A stretch of 64,000 nt of DNA from Nannocystis bainbridge (GTDB taxonomy: Bacteria > Myxococcota_A > Polyangia > Nannocystales > Nannocystaceae), in the NCBI RefSeq assembly GCF_028368995.1, contig NZ_JAQNDL010000001.1:3064001-3128000 (forward strand). The letters run 5' to 3'. Shown here one piece after another: positions 23,286-32,469 of the stretch. The notes under the pieces are model-generated. The model ran no database searches and was not told the origin of the DNA. It saw only the letters and a list, made by a program, of their open reading frames with translations. Position 1 is the first letter of the stretch. Every line of letters begins with the position of its first letter. The translations under genes and the position numbers were made by a program.

Positions 23286-24737
23286 TCACAGGTTCGGCGG
23301 GGGAGGCAAGCTCTCCCCGACCACGTGGAGCTTGAGCAGGTTCACGGACTTGTGATCTTTCACCGGGTACCCGAGGGTGATCACGACGCGGTCCCCGCGC
23401 GCCAGCATTCCGCGGCTGAGGATGAGCCTTTCGATGTCGACGAAGATGCTGTTGCCGTGCGGGCTCGACACCGTGAAGAGCACCGGGACCACGCCCCAGT
23501 ACACGGCGAGCGCCTGGTAGGTCGCCGGGTTCGGCGTGAACGCGAAGATCGGCACGCGCGGGCGGTAGTCGCTGACGAGGCGGGCGATCCCGCCGGACAC
23601 CGTGTACGTCACGATCGCCTTGGTGTCGGGCAGCGACTTGCAGCAGACGACCGCGGCGCGGGCGATCGCGTTGGTCGAGTGGCCGAGGTCGAGGTCGGAC
23701 GGCTCTCGCCAGTAGCGCTCCTGGCGCTCGATCGAGCGCACGATCTTGTCCATCGTGTGCACCGCCTGCAGCGGGTACGCGCCCGAGGCTGTCTCTCCGG
23801 ACAGCATCACCGCGTCGGACCCGTCGAGCACCGCGTTGGCGACGTCGGACGCCTCGGCGCGGGTCGGCCGCGGGTTGCGGATCATCGAGTCGAGCATCTG
23901 CGTCGCCGTGATCACCAGCTTGCCGACGCGGTTGGCCAGCTCGATGCCCTGCTTCTGGATCACCGGCACCTCCTCGGGCCCGATCTCCACCCCGAGGTCG
24001 CCGCGGGCGATCATGATCCCGTTCGACACCTCGAGGATCGACTTCAGGTTGGTGACCGCCTCGGGCTTCTCGATCTTGGCCACGATCGGCACCACCCGCC
24101 CGTACTCCTCCATCATCGTCCGCACCGCCAGCACGTCCTCCGGCTGACGCACGAACGAGATCGCCACCAGGTCGACGCCCAGCTCGAGCGCGAACCGCAG
24201 GTCCTCCTTGTCCTTCTCCGTGATCGACGGCAGCGACAGGTGGACCCCCGGCAGGTTGACGCCCTTGCGCGACGTCAGCAGGCCGCCGGTCACCACCTGC
24301 GTCTTGATGTCTGGGCCCTCGACGCCGGTCACGCGCACCTCGAGCGCCCCGTCGTCCATCAAGATGCGGTCGCCCGGCTTCACCTCGCCGGCCAGGTGCG
24401 GGTAGTCGATCGCCACGCGACCCGCCTCGACCTTGGCCTCGGGGTCGACGCTGAGGATGAACTCTTCGTTGGCCTTGAGCTCGAGGCCCGGCGCGGGGAT
24501 CTTGCCGACGCGGATCTTGGGCCCCTGCAGGTCGGCGAGCACCGCCACGGCGATGTCGCGCGCCGACGCCTCGCTCCGGATCGTCTGGAACACCCGCGTG
24601 TGGTCCTCGTGCGACCCGTGCGAGAAGTTGAGGCGGGCGACGTTCATGCCGGCCGAGATGAGCGCGCCGATCTGGTCCTGGCTCGAGGGACCGATCGTGC
24701 AGACGATCTTGGCGCGGCGAAGAGGCGGAAGCGACAT
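23286..24737 (-). CDS. pyk: pyruvate kinase
   Basis: 483 residues from ATG 24737. It starts RRAKIVCTIGPSS, then GMNVARLNFSHGSHEDH, DLQGPKIRVGKI (the B-domain follows), KDKEDLRFALELGVDLVAISFVR, and the signature IARGDLGVEIGPEEVPVIQK. The catalytic Lys region is VAKIEKPEAV. The C-terminal regulatory domain is complete. It transfers phosphate from phosphoenolpyruvate to ADP in glycolysis. It lies upstream of the tRNA on the same strand but has its own spacing of 45 bp. Codon use is like its neighbours. Confidence 0.96.
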   Translation of the reverse strand: MSLPPLRRAKIVCTIGPSSQDQIGALISAGMNVARLNFSHGSHEDHTRVFQTIRSEASARDIAVAVLADLQGPKIRVGKIPAPGLELKANEEFILSVDPEAKVEAGRVAIDYPHLAGEVKPGDRILMDDGALEVRVTGVEGPDIKTQVVTGGLLTSRKGVNLPGVHLSLPSITEKDKEDLRFALELGVDLVAISFVRQPEDVLAVRTMMEEYGRVVPIVAKIEKPEAVTNLKSILEVSNGIMIARGDLGVEIGPEEVPVIQKQGIELANRVGKLVITATQMLDSMIRNPRPTRAEASDVANAVLDGSDAVMLSGETASGAYPLQAVHTMDKIVRSIERQERYWREPSDLDLGHSTNAIARAAVVCCKSLPDTKAIVTYTVSGGIARLVSDYRPRVPIFAFTPNPATYQALAVYWGVVPVLFTVSSPHGNSIFVDIERLILSRGMLARGDRVVITLGYPVKDHKSVNLLKLHVVGESLPPPPNL

Positions 24738-24932
24738 GGCGCGCATCATGCCATGACGCCCCGGCCCCGCCATATCCCGCCGCGGTGACGCGTTTGCCAC
24801 GACGCACACTTCGTCCGCGCACCGCGCGCGTTCGTTCACGTGCTCGCTTCAGCCTGCCAATTCACGCGCCCAGCCCGGGCATGCACGATTTGTCTGCGAC
24901 TGCGCCGAGCTGCGGGCAACGGACCAGCCCGC

Positions 24933-25343
24933 TCACCAGCGCGAGTAGAGCGTCCCGAGATCGACCGGGGTATGCACGCCAAAGGCGTTGCCGATCGAAG
25001 TGATGCACACGCGCTTGTGATCCGCCGGGTCGACGATGACCTCGCACGGGGCCCCGGCGAGCAGCAGCGATTGCAACATCTCCGGCACCACGATCGCGGC
25101 CTCGATCTGCGCCTCGCCGCCCGGCAGCGCGACCTTCAGCGTCACCGGCCGCGTGTAGATCTGCAGCGACCCCTGACGCGACGTGACCCGGCCGGCGCCG
25201 ACCGCCAGGATCGTCCCCGTCGCCTTCGTCCCGCTCGCGCGCAGTTGGTCGTGCGCAGCCTGTGCGATCGGCCCCTGCGTGACGAGGGCGATGACAAGCC
25301 AGCCGATCATACCCATCCCGACGAGCGCGATCACGAAGTACAC
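24933..25343 (-). CDS. membrane-anchored hypothetical protein, 136 residues
   Basis: GTG 25343 start. One N-terminal membrane helix (YFVIALVGMGMIGWLVIALV) is followed by a beta-rich domain (ATGTILAVGAGRVTSRQG, RPVTLKVALPGGEAQIEAAIVVPEML, GAPCEVIVDPADHKRVCI) that resembles the DUF3592 style of small OB/SH3-like extracytoplasmic domains. The resemblance is weak. A TAGACT hexamer lies 6 bp before the start. No operon partner. Confidence 0.65.
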   Translation of the reverse strand: MYFVIALVGMGMIGWLVIALVTQGPIAQAAHDQLRASGTKATGTILAVGAGRVTSRQGSLQIYTRPVTLKVALPGGEAQIEAAIVVPEMLQSLLLAGAPCEVIVDPADHKRVCITSIGNAFGVHTPVDLGTLYSRW

Positions 25344-25349
25344 GCTCCG

Positions 25350-25355
25350 AGTCTA
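25350..25355 (-). promoter_or_regulatory. -10 hexamer TAGACT, leaderless geometry
   Basis: 6 bp separate the hexamer from GTG 25343. Confidence 0.5.
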
Positions 25356-25508
25356 CTCGCTCGCGCGCGCGACATGGCCGCACCCGCGGCGAGGGCACGC
25401 TCGCGCGCCCGCGCTCTCGAGGCCGCGAGGCTTCCGGCATGGACACGCGCGCCCCCACGCCGCCCCAGCCCGCGCCTGCTATGGTCGCTCTCGCTTTACG
25501 GAGGCCTC

Positions 25509-26234
25509 ATGCGCAATTACGTCTCGCTGATCCTGCTCGCCCCGCTGTGTCTCACCGCCTGCTCCGACCCCAAGGATCCGCTCGACGGCCTCACCGCGGC
25601 GCCGACCGACGGCAGCAGCAGCGACGGCAGCGACGGCTCCGCGACCACCGGCAACGACGCCGCCACCAATTCGATGAGCGGCACCAGCGACGGCCCCGGC
25701 GCGACCACCGACGACGAAGAGCCGCCGAACCCGACCAGCACCAGCGCCACCACCACCGGCGCCGATCCTTCCGCCGGTCCGACCAGCGATCCCTCCGCCG
25801 GCCCGACCAGCGATCCGAGCTCGGCCTCCGACACCACCGGCGACCCCGCCGATCCGTACGAGCAGGCGCGACAGCTGTGCGTCGACACCATCAACATGTA
25901 CCGCGCCACGCTGGGCCTGCCGGCCTATCAGCGGTGGACCGACGCCGAGAGCTGCTCCGACGCCGAGGCCGCGGCTGACGGCCAGAGCGGCACCCCGCAC
26001 GGCGCCTTCGGCATGTGCGGCGAGTCCGCCCAGAACGAGTGCCCCGGGTGGCCGAGCCCGGCCGAGCAGTCGCTCCCGGGCTGCCTCGAGCAGATGTGGG
26101 CCGAGGGACCGGGCGAGGACTTCCAGATGCACGGCCACTACATCAACATGTCGAGCGAGCAGTACAGCATGGTCGCCTGCGGCTTCGCCGACGCCGGCGG
26201 CGGCAGCATGTGGATGGTGCAGAACTTCAAGTGA
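25509..26234 (+). CDS. CAP/SCP-domain lipoprotein
   Basis: 241 residues from ATG 25509, preceded by a good ggagg ribosome-binding site. The lipobox is LTAC. A long Thr/Ser/Gly/Asp linker (about 20-118) precedes a CAP (cysteine-rich secretory, antigen 5, PR-1) domain: CVDTINMYRATLGLPAYQRW, CSDAEAAADGQSGTPHGAFGMC, QMWAEGP, HGHYINMSSEQYSMVACGF, WMVQNF. The conserved CAP His and Glu positions are present. CAP proteins are secreted and in bacteria often bind lipids or act in the envelope; no enzyme activity can be assumed. Confidence 0.85.
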   Translation: MRNYVSLILLAPLCLTACSDPKDPLDGLTAAPTDGSSSDGSDGSATTGNDAATNSMSGTSDGPGATTDDEEPPNPTSTSATTTGADPSAGPTSDPSAGPTSDPSSASDTTGDPADPYEQARQLCVDTINMYRATLGLPAYQRWTDAESCSDAEAAADGQSGTPHGAFGMCGESAQNECPGWPSPAEQSLPGCLEQMWAEGPGEDFQMHGHYINMSSEQYSMVACGFADAGGGSMWMVQNFK

Positions 26235-26314
26235 CGGAGCCCGGCGCGGCGGGGGCGGCGACGCGGGACTTCTGCTTCGACAGCGCCGCGTTGTGATCGA
26301 CGTCGCAGTCGCGC

Positions 26315-26320
26315 TAGACT
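26315..26320 (+). promoter_or_regulatory. -10 hexamer TAGACT with possible -35 TTGTGA, leaderless geometry
   Basis: 7 bp before ATG 26328. ttgtga at 26291-26296 gives an 18-bp spacer. Confidence 0.5.
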
Positions 26321-26327
26321 GGGCTCG

Positions 26328-27503
26328 ATGCGCGAGTTGTTCGCCGTGGCCCTGCCCGGGCTGGAGCCGCTGGTCGCCGCCGAGCTCGACGCCCTCGGCC
26401 TCGGCCCCGGGAAGGTCGTGCCGGGCGGCGTCGGTTTTCGCGGCGACTGGGCGGCGCTGATCGCCGCCAACCTGCACTTAAGGACAGCCACCCGCGTGCT
26501 CGTGCGCCTGGCCGAGTTCCCGGCCCACAGCTTCGCCCTGCTGTCCAAGCGGATGACCGACATCGCCTGGGAGGACCTGTTTCCCCCGCACGCGCCGGTG
26601 CGCCTGGCCGTGCGCGCCACCGCCCACAAGTCGCGCCTCTACCACACCGGCGCGATCGCCGAGCGCGTCCACCTCGCCGTCGCCGCGCGCCTCGGCGCCC
26701 ACGTCGAGCTCGCGCACCCCCACGACGACGGCGAGGATGACCCCGAGGCCAGCTCGACCCATTCGACCGTGCTGCTGGTGATCCGCCTCGAGCGCGACCG
26801 CTGCACCGTCAGCGTCGACAGCTCCGGCGACCCGCTGCACCGCCGCGGCTACCGGCTCGCCACCGCCAAGGCCCCGCTGCGCCCGACCCTCGCCGCCGCC
26901 TTGCTCGCCGCCGTCGGCTGGCGCCCCGGCGAGCCGCTGCTCGACCCGTTCTGCGGCTCCGGCACGATCGCCATCGAGGCCGCCCTCATCGCCCACGGCA
27001 AGCCCGCCGGGGCCCTGCGCGACTTCTCGTGCGCCCGCTGGCCCGCCCTCGCCGCCGCCTACCCGGCCCTGCGCAAGGCCGCCGCGAGCCTGACCCAAGA
27101 GCCATGTCCCTACGCGCCGATCGTCGCCTCCGATCGCGACGAGGGCGCCGTCGCGGCCGCGCGCGCCAACGCCCAGCGCGCCGGGGTCGACGGCGCGATC
27201 GCCTTCGCCGTGCGCCCGTTCGCCGCCTGCGAGCCGTTCAGCGCCCGCGGCCTGCTGCTCACCAACCCGCCCTACGGCCTCCGGGTCGGCCGCGCCCGGA
27301 CCTTGCGCGACCTCTACGCCCACATCGGACACGTCCTTCGGGACAGGTTCCCCGCCTGGCGCGCCGCGCTGCTGTGTCCGCCGGACCTGCGGGTCACCGT
27401 CGGCGTCGCCCTGCGCCCTGTGCTGAGCACGCGGACTGGCGGGCTCGCGGTCGAGCTCGCGCTGGCCGAGCAGACGCGGGCCGACGTCCGGGCGCGCGGC
27501 TGA
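26328..27503 (+). CDS. THUMP-domain class I methyltransferase (RlmL/TrmN-like)
   Basis: 391 residues. The N-terminal ferredoxin-like/THUMP part (1-165: MRELFAVALPGLEPLVAAEL, ... SVDSSGDPLHRRGYR) is the RNA-binding half. The methyltransferase half has the SAM-binding motif LLDPFCGSGTIAIEAALIA and the catalytic NPPYGLRVG of N2-guanine or N6-adenine methyltransferases. The length corresponds to the N-terminal half of E. coli RlmL, which makes m2G2445 in 23S rRNA, or to archaeal-type TrmN; the exact base is not decidable. A gtcc-ttcg-ggac hairpin lies inside the gene at 27333-27344. Confidence 0.9.
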   Translation: MRELFAVALPGLEPLVAAELDALGLGPGKVVPGGVGFRGDWAALIAANLHLRTATRVLVRLAEFPAHSFALLSKRMTDIAWEDLFPPHAPVRLAVRATAHKSRLYHTGAIAERVHLAVAARLGAHVELAHPHDDGEDDPEASSTHSTVLLVIRLERDRCTVSVDSSGDPLHRRGYRLATAKAPLRPTLAAALLAAVGWRPGEPLLDPFCGSGTIAIEAALIAHGKPAGALRDFSCARWPALAAAYPALRKAAASLTQEPCPYAPIVASDRDEGAVAAARANAQRAGVDGAIAFAVRPFAACEPFSARGLLLTNPPYGLRVGRARTLRDLYAHIGHVLRDRFPAWRAALLCPPDLRVTVGVALRPVLSTRTGGLAVELALAEQTRADVRARG

Positions 27504-27521
27504 GGCTCGCGGCGCGCGTGG

Positions 27522-27527
27522 TACCCT
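27522..27527 (+). promoter_or_regulatory. -10 hexamer TACCCT, leaderless geometry
   Basis: 6 bp before GTG 27534. Confidence 0.5.
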
Positions 27528-27533
27528 CGGCGG

Positions 27534-28514
27534 GTGTTCACGCTGCACGCCTTTCACCCGACGCGCGGCCACTGGAACGAGACCGAGCTCGGGGCCCTGA
27601 CGCGGCTGCTCGCGGACCCCGAGATCACGCTCTGGCTCGACCTCCAGGACCCGACCGACGACGAGGCGCGCGTGCTCGCCGACGTGTTCCATTTCCATCC
27701 GCTGGCCATCGAGGACATGCTCCACGACTACGGCCACCCCAAGCTCGACGTCTACGACGACTACGTGTTTCTCATCGTCCACGGCGTCGACTTTCACAGC
27801 CTCGACCTCGACACCGGCTTCGTCGTCAACACCCTCGAGCTCGACATCTTCGCCGGCCCGCGCTACGTCGTCACCCACCACGCGGACAACACCTTGCGCT
27901 CGGTCAGCGAGCTCCACCGTGACGTGTGCGACCCCTGTCATCGCCCGTGGATCAGCGTGCGCGTGCTGCACCGCCTGCTCGACCGGCTCGTCGACAATTA
28001 CTTGCCGGTCATGGACAAGATCGGCGCCCGGCTCGACGTGCTCGAGGACCTCATCATCCACCGGCCCGAGCCGGAGCAGCTCGAGCTCGTGCTCGACGCC
28101 AAGAAGACGATCAACCGCCTGCGCCGGATCACCGGTCACCAGCGACTGATCTTGGAGTCGCTCGCGCGCGGCCACATCGACCTCATCCCGCGCGACAGCA
28201 TCGCCTTCTTCCGCGACATCTACGACCACTTCGTGCGCGTCGCCGACATCTCCGAGGCCAACCGCGAGGGCGTGCAGGCGGCGGTCGAGGCCTATCTCTC
28301 GGTCTCGGCCAACAAGACCAACGAGATCATGAAGGTCCTGACCCAGATCTCGACCGTCATGCTGCCCCTGACCTTCATCGCCGGCATCTACGGCATGAAT
28401 TTCGACATCATGCCGGAGCTGCGGTGGACCATGGGATATCCTTTCGCCCTCGGCCTGATGGCGCTGACTGCTGCCGGGCTCATCGTCTGGTTCCGGCGGC
28501 GGCACTGGCTGTGA
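27534..28514 (+). CDS. CorA-family magnesium/divalent metal transporter
   Basis: 326 residues from GTG 27534. A long cytoplasmic N-terminal domain (ITLWLDLQDPTDDEARVLADVFHFHPLAIEDMLHD) leads to the stalk helix and two C-terminal membrane helices. The signature YGMNF, the pore loop of CorA, lies between them near residue 285 (FIAGIYGMNFDIMPEL). It forms pentameric channels for magnesium, cobalt or, in ZntB-like members, zinc. The intact GMN favours magnesium. It starts 30 bp after the methyltransferase gene and seems to have its own leaderless-type promoter. Confidence 0.93.
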   Translation: MFTLHAFHPTRGHWNETELGALTRLLADPEITLWLDLQDPTDDEARVLADVFHFHPLAIEDMLHDYGHPKLDVYDDYVFLIVHGVDFHSLDLDTGFVVNTLELDIFAGPRYVVTHHADNTLRSVSELHRDVCDPCHRPWISVRVLHRLLDRLVDNYLPVMDKIGARLDVLEDLIIHRPEPEQLELVLDAKKTINRLRRITGHQRLILESLARGHIDLIPRDSIAFFRDIYDHFVRVADISEANREGVQAAVEAYLSVSANKTNEIMKVLTQISTVMLPLTFIAGIYGMNFDIMPELRWTMGYPFALGLMALTAAGLIVWFRRRHWL

Positions 28515-28614
28515 TGCGAGCCCTGCTGCGTGGACGGGCCCGGAGGTGGCCATCCTGCCGCGATGTTGATCTCGCCACCCGGGCGGTGGTACATGACCGG
28601 AGGGAGGGCCCTGT

Positions 28615-29877
28615 ATGGTCTTCGAGCCGCGTCTTCGTGAACTCACTCGAACCGCGCTGACCCTCGTGTTGGCCGGTGGGCGTGGCAGTCGCCTCGCCGC
28701 TCTCACCGATCGCCGGGCCAAGCCGGCCGTCTACTTCGGCGGCAAGTTCCGCATCATCGACTTCGCGCTGTCGAACGCGATCAACTCGGGGTTCCGCAAG
28801 ATCTCCGTGCTGACGCAGTACAAGTCGCACAGCCTCCTGCGCCACTTGCAGCGCGGCTGGAGCTTCCTGCGCGGCGAGATGGACGAGTTCGTCGACCTCC
28901 TCCCGGCCCAGCAGCGGCTCAACGAGGAGGACTGGTACCGCGGCACGGCCGACGCCGTGTGGCAGAACCTCGACATCTTCCAGAGCCTGCAGCCGTCGCA
29001 CGTCATCGTCCTCGCCGGAGATCACATCTACAAGATGGACTACGGCAAGATGCTCTGGCAGCACGTGACCCGCGGCGCCGACGTCACGGTCGCCTGCTTC
29101 GAGGTCCCGCGCAAGGAGGCCAGCGCGTTCGGGGTCATGGCGGTCGACCCTGGCGGTCGCGTGGTCCGCTTCGTCGAGAAGCCGGCCGACCCGCCGCCCA
29201 TCGTCGGCAACCCCGAGATGTCGCTGGCGAGCATGGGCATCTACGTGTTCAACGGCAACTTCCTGTTCGACCAGCTGCGGCGCGACGCCGAGGATCCGAA
29301 CTCGAACCACGACTTCGGCAAGGACATCATCCCGTACCTCGTGCAGGGCCGGGCCAGCGTGTTCGCGCACCGCTTCCAGGAGAGCTGCGTCGTCAGCGAG
29401 TCGGGCGGCTCGCCGTACTGGCGGGACGTCGGCACCGTCGATGCCTACTGGGAGGCCAACATCGACCTCACCAACATCATCCCGCCGTTCGACCTCTACG
29501 ACCCGCAGTGGCGGATCTGGACCTACCAGGAGCAGCTCCCGCCGGCCAAGTTCGTCCACGACGAGGACAACCGGCGCGGCCACTGCCTCGGCAGCATGGT
29601 CTCGGGCGGGTGCATCATCTCCGGCTCGCTCGTGAAGCGCAGCCTCCTGTTCTCCAACGTCCGCTGTCACTCCTACTCGCGGCTCGAGGGCGCCGTGATC
29701 TTGCCCGACGTCGTGGTGAACCGCAGCGCGCGGCTCAGCAAGGTCGTCGTCGACCGCGGCGTCGAGATCCCCGAGGGCCTGGTGGTCGGCGAGGATCCGG
29801 AGGAGGACGCGCGTCGGTTCCACCGCACCGCCGGCGGCGTCACCCTGATCACGCGTGAGATGATCGACCGCCTGTAG
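28615..29877 (+). CDS. glgC: glucose-1-phosphate adenylyltransferase
   Basis: 420 residues from ATG 28615, with a gagggagg ribosome-binding site. The nucleotide-binding [34 protein letters not shown] and the catalytic/allosteric segments [52 protein letters not shown] and the C-terminal left-handed beta-helix ([35 protein letters not shown]) are all there. It makes ADP-glucose from ATP and glucose-1-phosphate for glycogen. It precedes glgA by 17 bp, so they form an operon. Confidence 0.96.
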   Translation: MVFEPRLRELTRTALTLVLAGGRGSRLAALTDRRAKPAVYFGGKFRIIDFALSNAINSGFRKISVLTQYKSHSLLRHLQRGWSFLRGEMDEFVDLLPAQQRLNEEDWYRGTADAVWQNLDIFQSLQPSHVIVLAGDHIYKMDYGKMLWQHVTRGADVTVACFEVPRKEASAFGVMAVDPGGRVVRFVEKPADPPPIVGNPEMSLASMGIYVFNGNFLFDQLRRDAEDPNSNHDFGKDIIPYLVQGRASVFAHRFQESCVVSESGGSPYWRDVGTVDAYWEANIDLTNIIPPFDLYDPQWRIWTYQEQLPPAKFVHDEDNRRGHCLGSMVSGGCIISGSLVKRSLLFSNVRCHSYSRLEGAVILPDVVVNRSARLSKVVVDRGVEIPEGLVVGEDPEEDARRFHRTAGGVTLITREMIDRL

Positions 29878-29894
29878 CGCCCCCGGGTTTTCAC

Positions 29895-31343
29895 ATGCGC
29901 GTCCTGTTCGTCGCCTCCGAAGTCTATCCCCTGGTCAAGACCGGCGGCCTGGCCGACGTCGTCGGCGCCTTGCCGCTCGCGCTCGCCGAGCTCGGCGTCG
30001 ACGTGCGCGTCCTCGTGCCCGGCTACCCCAAGGTCTTGGCCGGCCTGCAGACGCGCGGCCGCGAGGTCGACCTGCACGGCCTCGTCGGCGGCGGTCCGGC
30101 CAAGCTGATGTACGGCCGCGTCGGTCGGCTCGAGCTGCTCGTGCTCGACGCCCCTCACCTGTACAATCGGCCAGGTAACCCCTACGTCGACGAGCACGGG
30201 CGCGACTTCGGCGACAACCACCTGCGCTTCGGCGCCCTGTGCGACGCCGCCGTGTGGCTCGCCGGGCCCGAGGGCGGCCAGCGCTGGCGGCCCGACCTGA
30301 TCCACGGCCACGACTGGCAGGCCGGCCTCGTGCCCGCCTACGTCGCCATGATGCCGCCGCAGCAGCGCGTGGCCACCGTCACCACCATCCACAACCTCGC
30401 CTACCAGGGCGTGTTCCGCTCCGAGGCCATGGGCGCGCTGCGGCTGCCCGCCTCGATGTTCGACATCCACGGCGTCGAGTTCCACGGCCACCTCGGCTTC
30501 CTCAAGGCCGGCCTCTGGTACAGCGACAAGATCACCACCGTCAGCCCGACCTACGCCAGCCAGATCCAGACCGAGACCTACGGCCACGGTCTCCACGGCC
30601 TGCTGCGGCGGCGCGACGCCGACCTCTACGGGATCCTCAACGGCATCGACACCGCGGTCTGGGACCCGGCCACCGACGCCCACCTGCCCGCGCCGTACAG
30701 CGTCGACGACCTCGCCGGCAAGCGCCACGGCAAGCGCGCGCTGCAGCTCGAGCTCGGCCTCCACCCTGACCCCGACGCGCCGCTGTTCGTGGTCGTCAGC
30801 CGGCTCGTGACCATGAAGGGCCTCGACCTGCTGCTCAGCGCCGGCCGCTCGATCCTCGAGCGCGGCGGCCAGCTCGCCGTCCTCGGCTCCGGCGAGGAGC
30901 GCCTCGTCGAGGGCTTCCAGCAGGCCGCGCGCCTCAACCCCGGCCGCGTCGCCTACCGCGGCGGCTACGACGAGCCGCTCGCCCACCGCATGCAGGCCGG
31001 CGGCGACGCCATCATCATCCCCTCGCGCACCGAGCCGTGCGGCCTCACCCAGCTGTACGGCCTGCGCTACGGCACCGTCCCGGTCGTGCGCCGGACCGGC
31101 GGCCTGGCCGACAGCGTCGTCGACACCACCCCCGAGAGCCTGAGCGCCGGCCAGGCCACCGGCGTCCTGTTCAACGACATCGACGCCTCCGCCCTCGCCT
31201 GGGCCCTCGGCCGCACGATCGCGCTCTACCACAACCGCCCGGTGTGGCAGCAGATCGTCCGCAACGGCATGCAGCAGGACTTCAGCTGGCGCCGCAGCGC
31301 CGCCCGCTACCTCGACCTCTACCGCCGGGCCCTCAGCCGCTGA
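29895..31343 (+). CDS. glgA: glycogen synthase (ADP-glucose)
   Basis: 482 residues, the normal GT5 length. It opens MRVLFVASEVYPLVKTGGLADVVGALPLAL, with the KTGGL ADP-glucose site. HGHDWQAGLVP, TIHNLAYQG, TVSPTYASQI, GILNGIDTAVWDP, SRLVTMKGLDLLL and the C-terminal IIPSRTEPCGLTQLYGLRYGTVPVVRRTGGLADSV confirm both Rossmann halves. It adds glucosyl units from ADP-glucose to glycogen. It follows glgC closely. A long palindromic repeat array begins 23 bp after its stop. Confidence 0.96.
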   Translation: MRVLFVASEVYPLVKTGGLADVVGALPLALAELGVDVRVLVPGYPKVLAGLQTRGREVDLHGLVGGGPAKLMYGRVGRLELLVLDAPHLYNRPGNPYVDEHGRDFGDNHLRFGALCDAAVWLAGPEGGQRWRPDLIHGHDWQAGLVPAYVAMMPPQQRVATVTTIHNLAYQGVFRSEAMGALRLPASMFDIHGVEFHGHLGFLKAGLWYSDKITTVSPTYASQIQTETYGHGLHGLLRRRDADLYGILNGIDTAVWDPATDAHLPAPYSVDDLAGKRHGKRALQLELGLHPDPDAPLFVVVSRLVTMKGLDLLLSAGRSILERGGQLAVLGSGEERLVEGFQQAARLNPGRVAYRGGYDEPLAHRMQAGGDAIIIPSRTEPCGLTQLYGLRYGTVPVVRRTGGLADSVVDTTPESLSAGQATGVLFNDIDASALAWALGRTIALYHNRPVWQQIVRNGMQQDFSWRRSAARYLDLYRRALSR

Positions 31344-31352
31344 GCGGGCGGG

Positions 31353-31429
31353 CCTGTCTGATGCGACATGCTCTCTCGAGCATGTCCGAGCGGCCATGCT
31401 CCATCGAGCATGTCTGAATAGACATGTCC
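31353..31429. repeat. CATG-14 array with five CATGs
   Basis: CATG at 31367, 31381, 31395, 31409 and 31423, exactly 14 bp apart, preceded by a decayed unit (cctg) at 31353. Between them: ctc-tctc-gag, tcc-gagc-ggc, ctc-catc-gag, tct-gaat-aga. Three of four triplet pairs are perfect and use different bases. Confidence 0.92.
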
Positions 31430-31482
31430 GGATCGGCGACTGGGGCGCCGCTCCCGCGGCTGCAAGCGGCCCGCGGTTCGGC

Positions 31483-31488
31483 TATCCT
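31483..31488 (+). promoter_or_regulatory. -10 hexamer TATCCT, leaderless geometry
   Basis: 6 bp before GTG 31495. Confidence 0.5.
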
Positions 31489-31494
31489 GCGCGC

Positions 31495-31716
31495 GTGGCC
31501 GAACTCCAGCTCGACCCCGAGGCGCTGCAGGACCTGATCGACGCCCGCATGCCGTTCGGCAAGTACCAGGGCCTCGCGCTGCTCGACCTGCCCGAGCCGT
31601 ACCTGGTGTGGTTCTCGCGCCAGGGCTTCCCGTCGAGCAAGCTCGGCCGCCAGCTCGCGCTCACCCTCGAGATCAAGATCAACGGCCTCGAGCGCATGCT
31701 GAAGCCGCTGCGCTGA
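31495..31716 (+). CDS. DUF3820 family protein
   Basis: 73 residues from GTG 31495, the family length. The core is MPFGKYQGLALLDLPEPYLVWFSRQGFPSSKLGRQLALTLEIKINGLE, which is the DUF3820 pattern (MPFGKYKG...LPxxYLxWF...G.LG). An upstream ATG at 31396 lies inside the repeat array and would add unlikely residues, so the GTG with its -10 element is preferred. Members have been described as quorum-regulated virulence factors in Pseudomonas, but the molecular role is unknown. Two degenerate cctg/cagg repeat units lie downstream (one near 31775-31792). Confidence 0.85.
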   Translation: MAELQLDPEALQDLIDARMPFGKYQGLALLDLPEPYLVWFSRQGFPSSKLGRQLALTLEIKINGLERMLKPLR

Positions 31717-31807
31717 AGCCTGTCCCCTCCGCGCGCCTGCGCTGCGGCAGAGACGAGCGGGCGGGCCGCTGACGCCTGTCCCTTCCGCCAGGTTCACTGC
31801 GCGCCTC

Positions 31808-32179
31808 TCAGCGCCCTGCGTCTTCCAACTCGTCGAGCCAGGCCAGCGCCTCGGCCTCGGCGGAGAACGAGCGGAAATCGCGGGCTCCGCCGGCCAGGCG
31901 GATCATCACGTTGATCGCCGCGCGCACGATCGGGTTCGTCACCACCGCGGCGATGGCGAGGTAGTTGCCCTGCGTCGTCGGGAAGTACTTGCGCGCGTCC
32001 GGGGCGTACTCGATCCCCTTCTCCGTCAACAGCAGCACGCGCCAGCGGTGGTTCGGCCCGCCCGGCCCGACCAGGGCCCCGAACGCCTCGGCGTCCGACA
32101 GCGCCACGTGGCCGCTGGAGTGGATGATGAGCAGCGGCGCGCCCTTGGGTGTGCGGGCCTCTTCGAAGCGGAGCGGCAT
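31808..32179 (-). CDS. STAS-like (SpoIIAA-like) small protein
   Basis: 123 residues from ATG 32179. A beta-alpha pattern (MPLRFEEARTPKGAPLLIIHSSGHVALSDAEAFGAL, RWRVLLLTEKGIEYAPDARKYFP, NYLAIAAVVTNPIVRAAINVMIRLAG, RDFRSFSAEAEALAWLDEL) fits the STAS/SpoIIAA-like fold. The AVVTNxxxR...N and FxxxxEALxWL marks resemble DUF7793-type proteins. No phosphorylatable Ser is obvious. It may be a small soluble signalling or lipid-binding domain; function unknown. Confidence 0.65.
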   Translation of the reverse strand: MPLRFEEARTPKGAPLLIIHSSGHVALSDAEAFGALVGPGGPNHRWRVLLLTEKGIEYAPDARKYFPTTQGNYLAIAAVVTNPIVRAAINVMIRLAGGARDFRSFSAEAEALAWLDELEDAGR

Positions 32180-32330
32180 GACGACCGAGATCGTCCTGAG
32201 GGTAGACCGGCGCGCGCGGGAGTCAACGCTCCGCAAGTGTATGCCGGCGACGCCACCGCCGCGCCCCGGATGGCCCTCGCCGCGGGCGCCAAAACCGCCG
32301 TCCTGGCTATTGACTGCCCGCCCTTTACGA

Positions 32331-32348
32331 CATGTCTCATAAAACATG
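32331..32348. repeat. CATG-14 hairpin
   Basis: catg-tct-cata-aaa-catg, with CATGs at 32331 and 32345. One of three triplet pairs is mismatched. It lies in the 290-bp gap between two divergent genes, in which nothing else is clear. Confidence 0.75.
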
Positions 32349-32469
32349 TTCAAAGGACCAGGACGATGCCGCTCGCCGCCGCGCCCGAGCCTGCCCGCAC
32401 GCGTGCTACCCTCCGCCTTCCGCCCATGCCTCCCGCGCTCGCCATGCCGCGTCATCTCCTCGAGGTCGC

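Noticed and set aside
30158..30175. cctg-N10-cagg inside glgA as a repeat unit
   Set aside because: Its triplets are not complementary and the encoded residues are conserved in GlgA, so it is a chance match. Similar chance matches exist in the permease (42763), rtcA (48874) and rtcR (51658) genes.
31396..31494. Upstream ATG extension of the DUF3820 gene
   Set aside because: It lies in the CATG array and would add 33 residues not seen in the family; the GTG at 31495 has a -10 element at leaderless distance.
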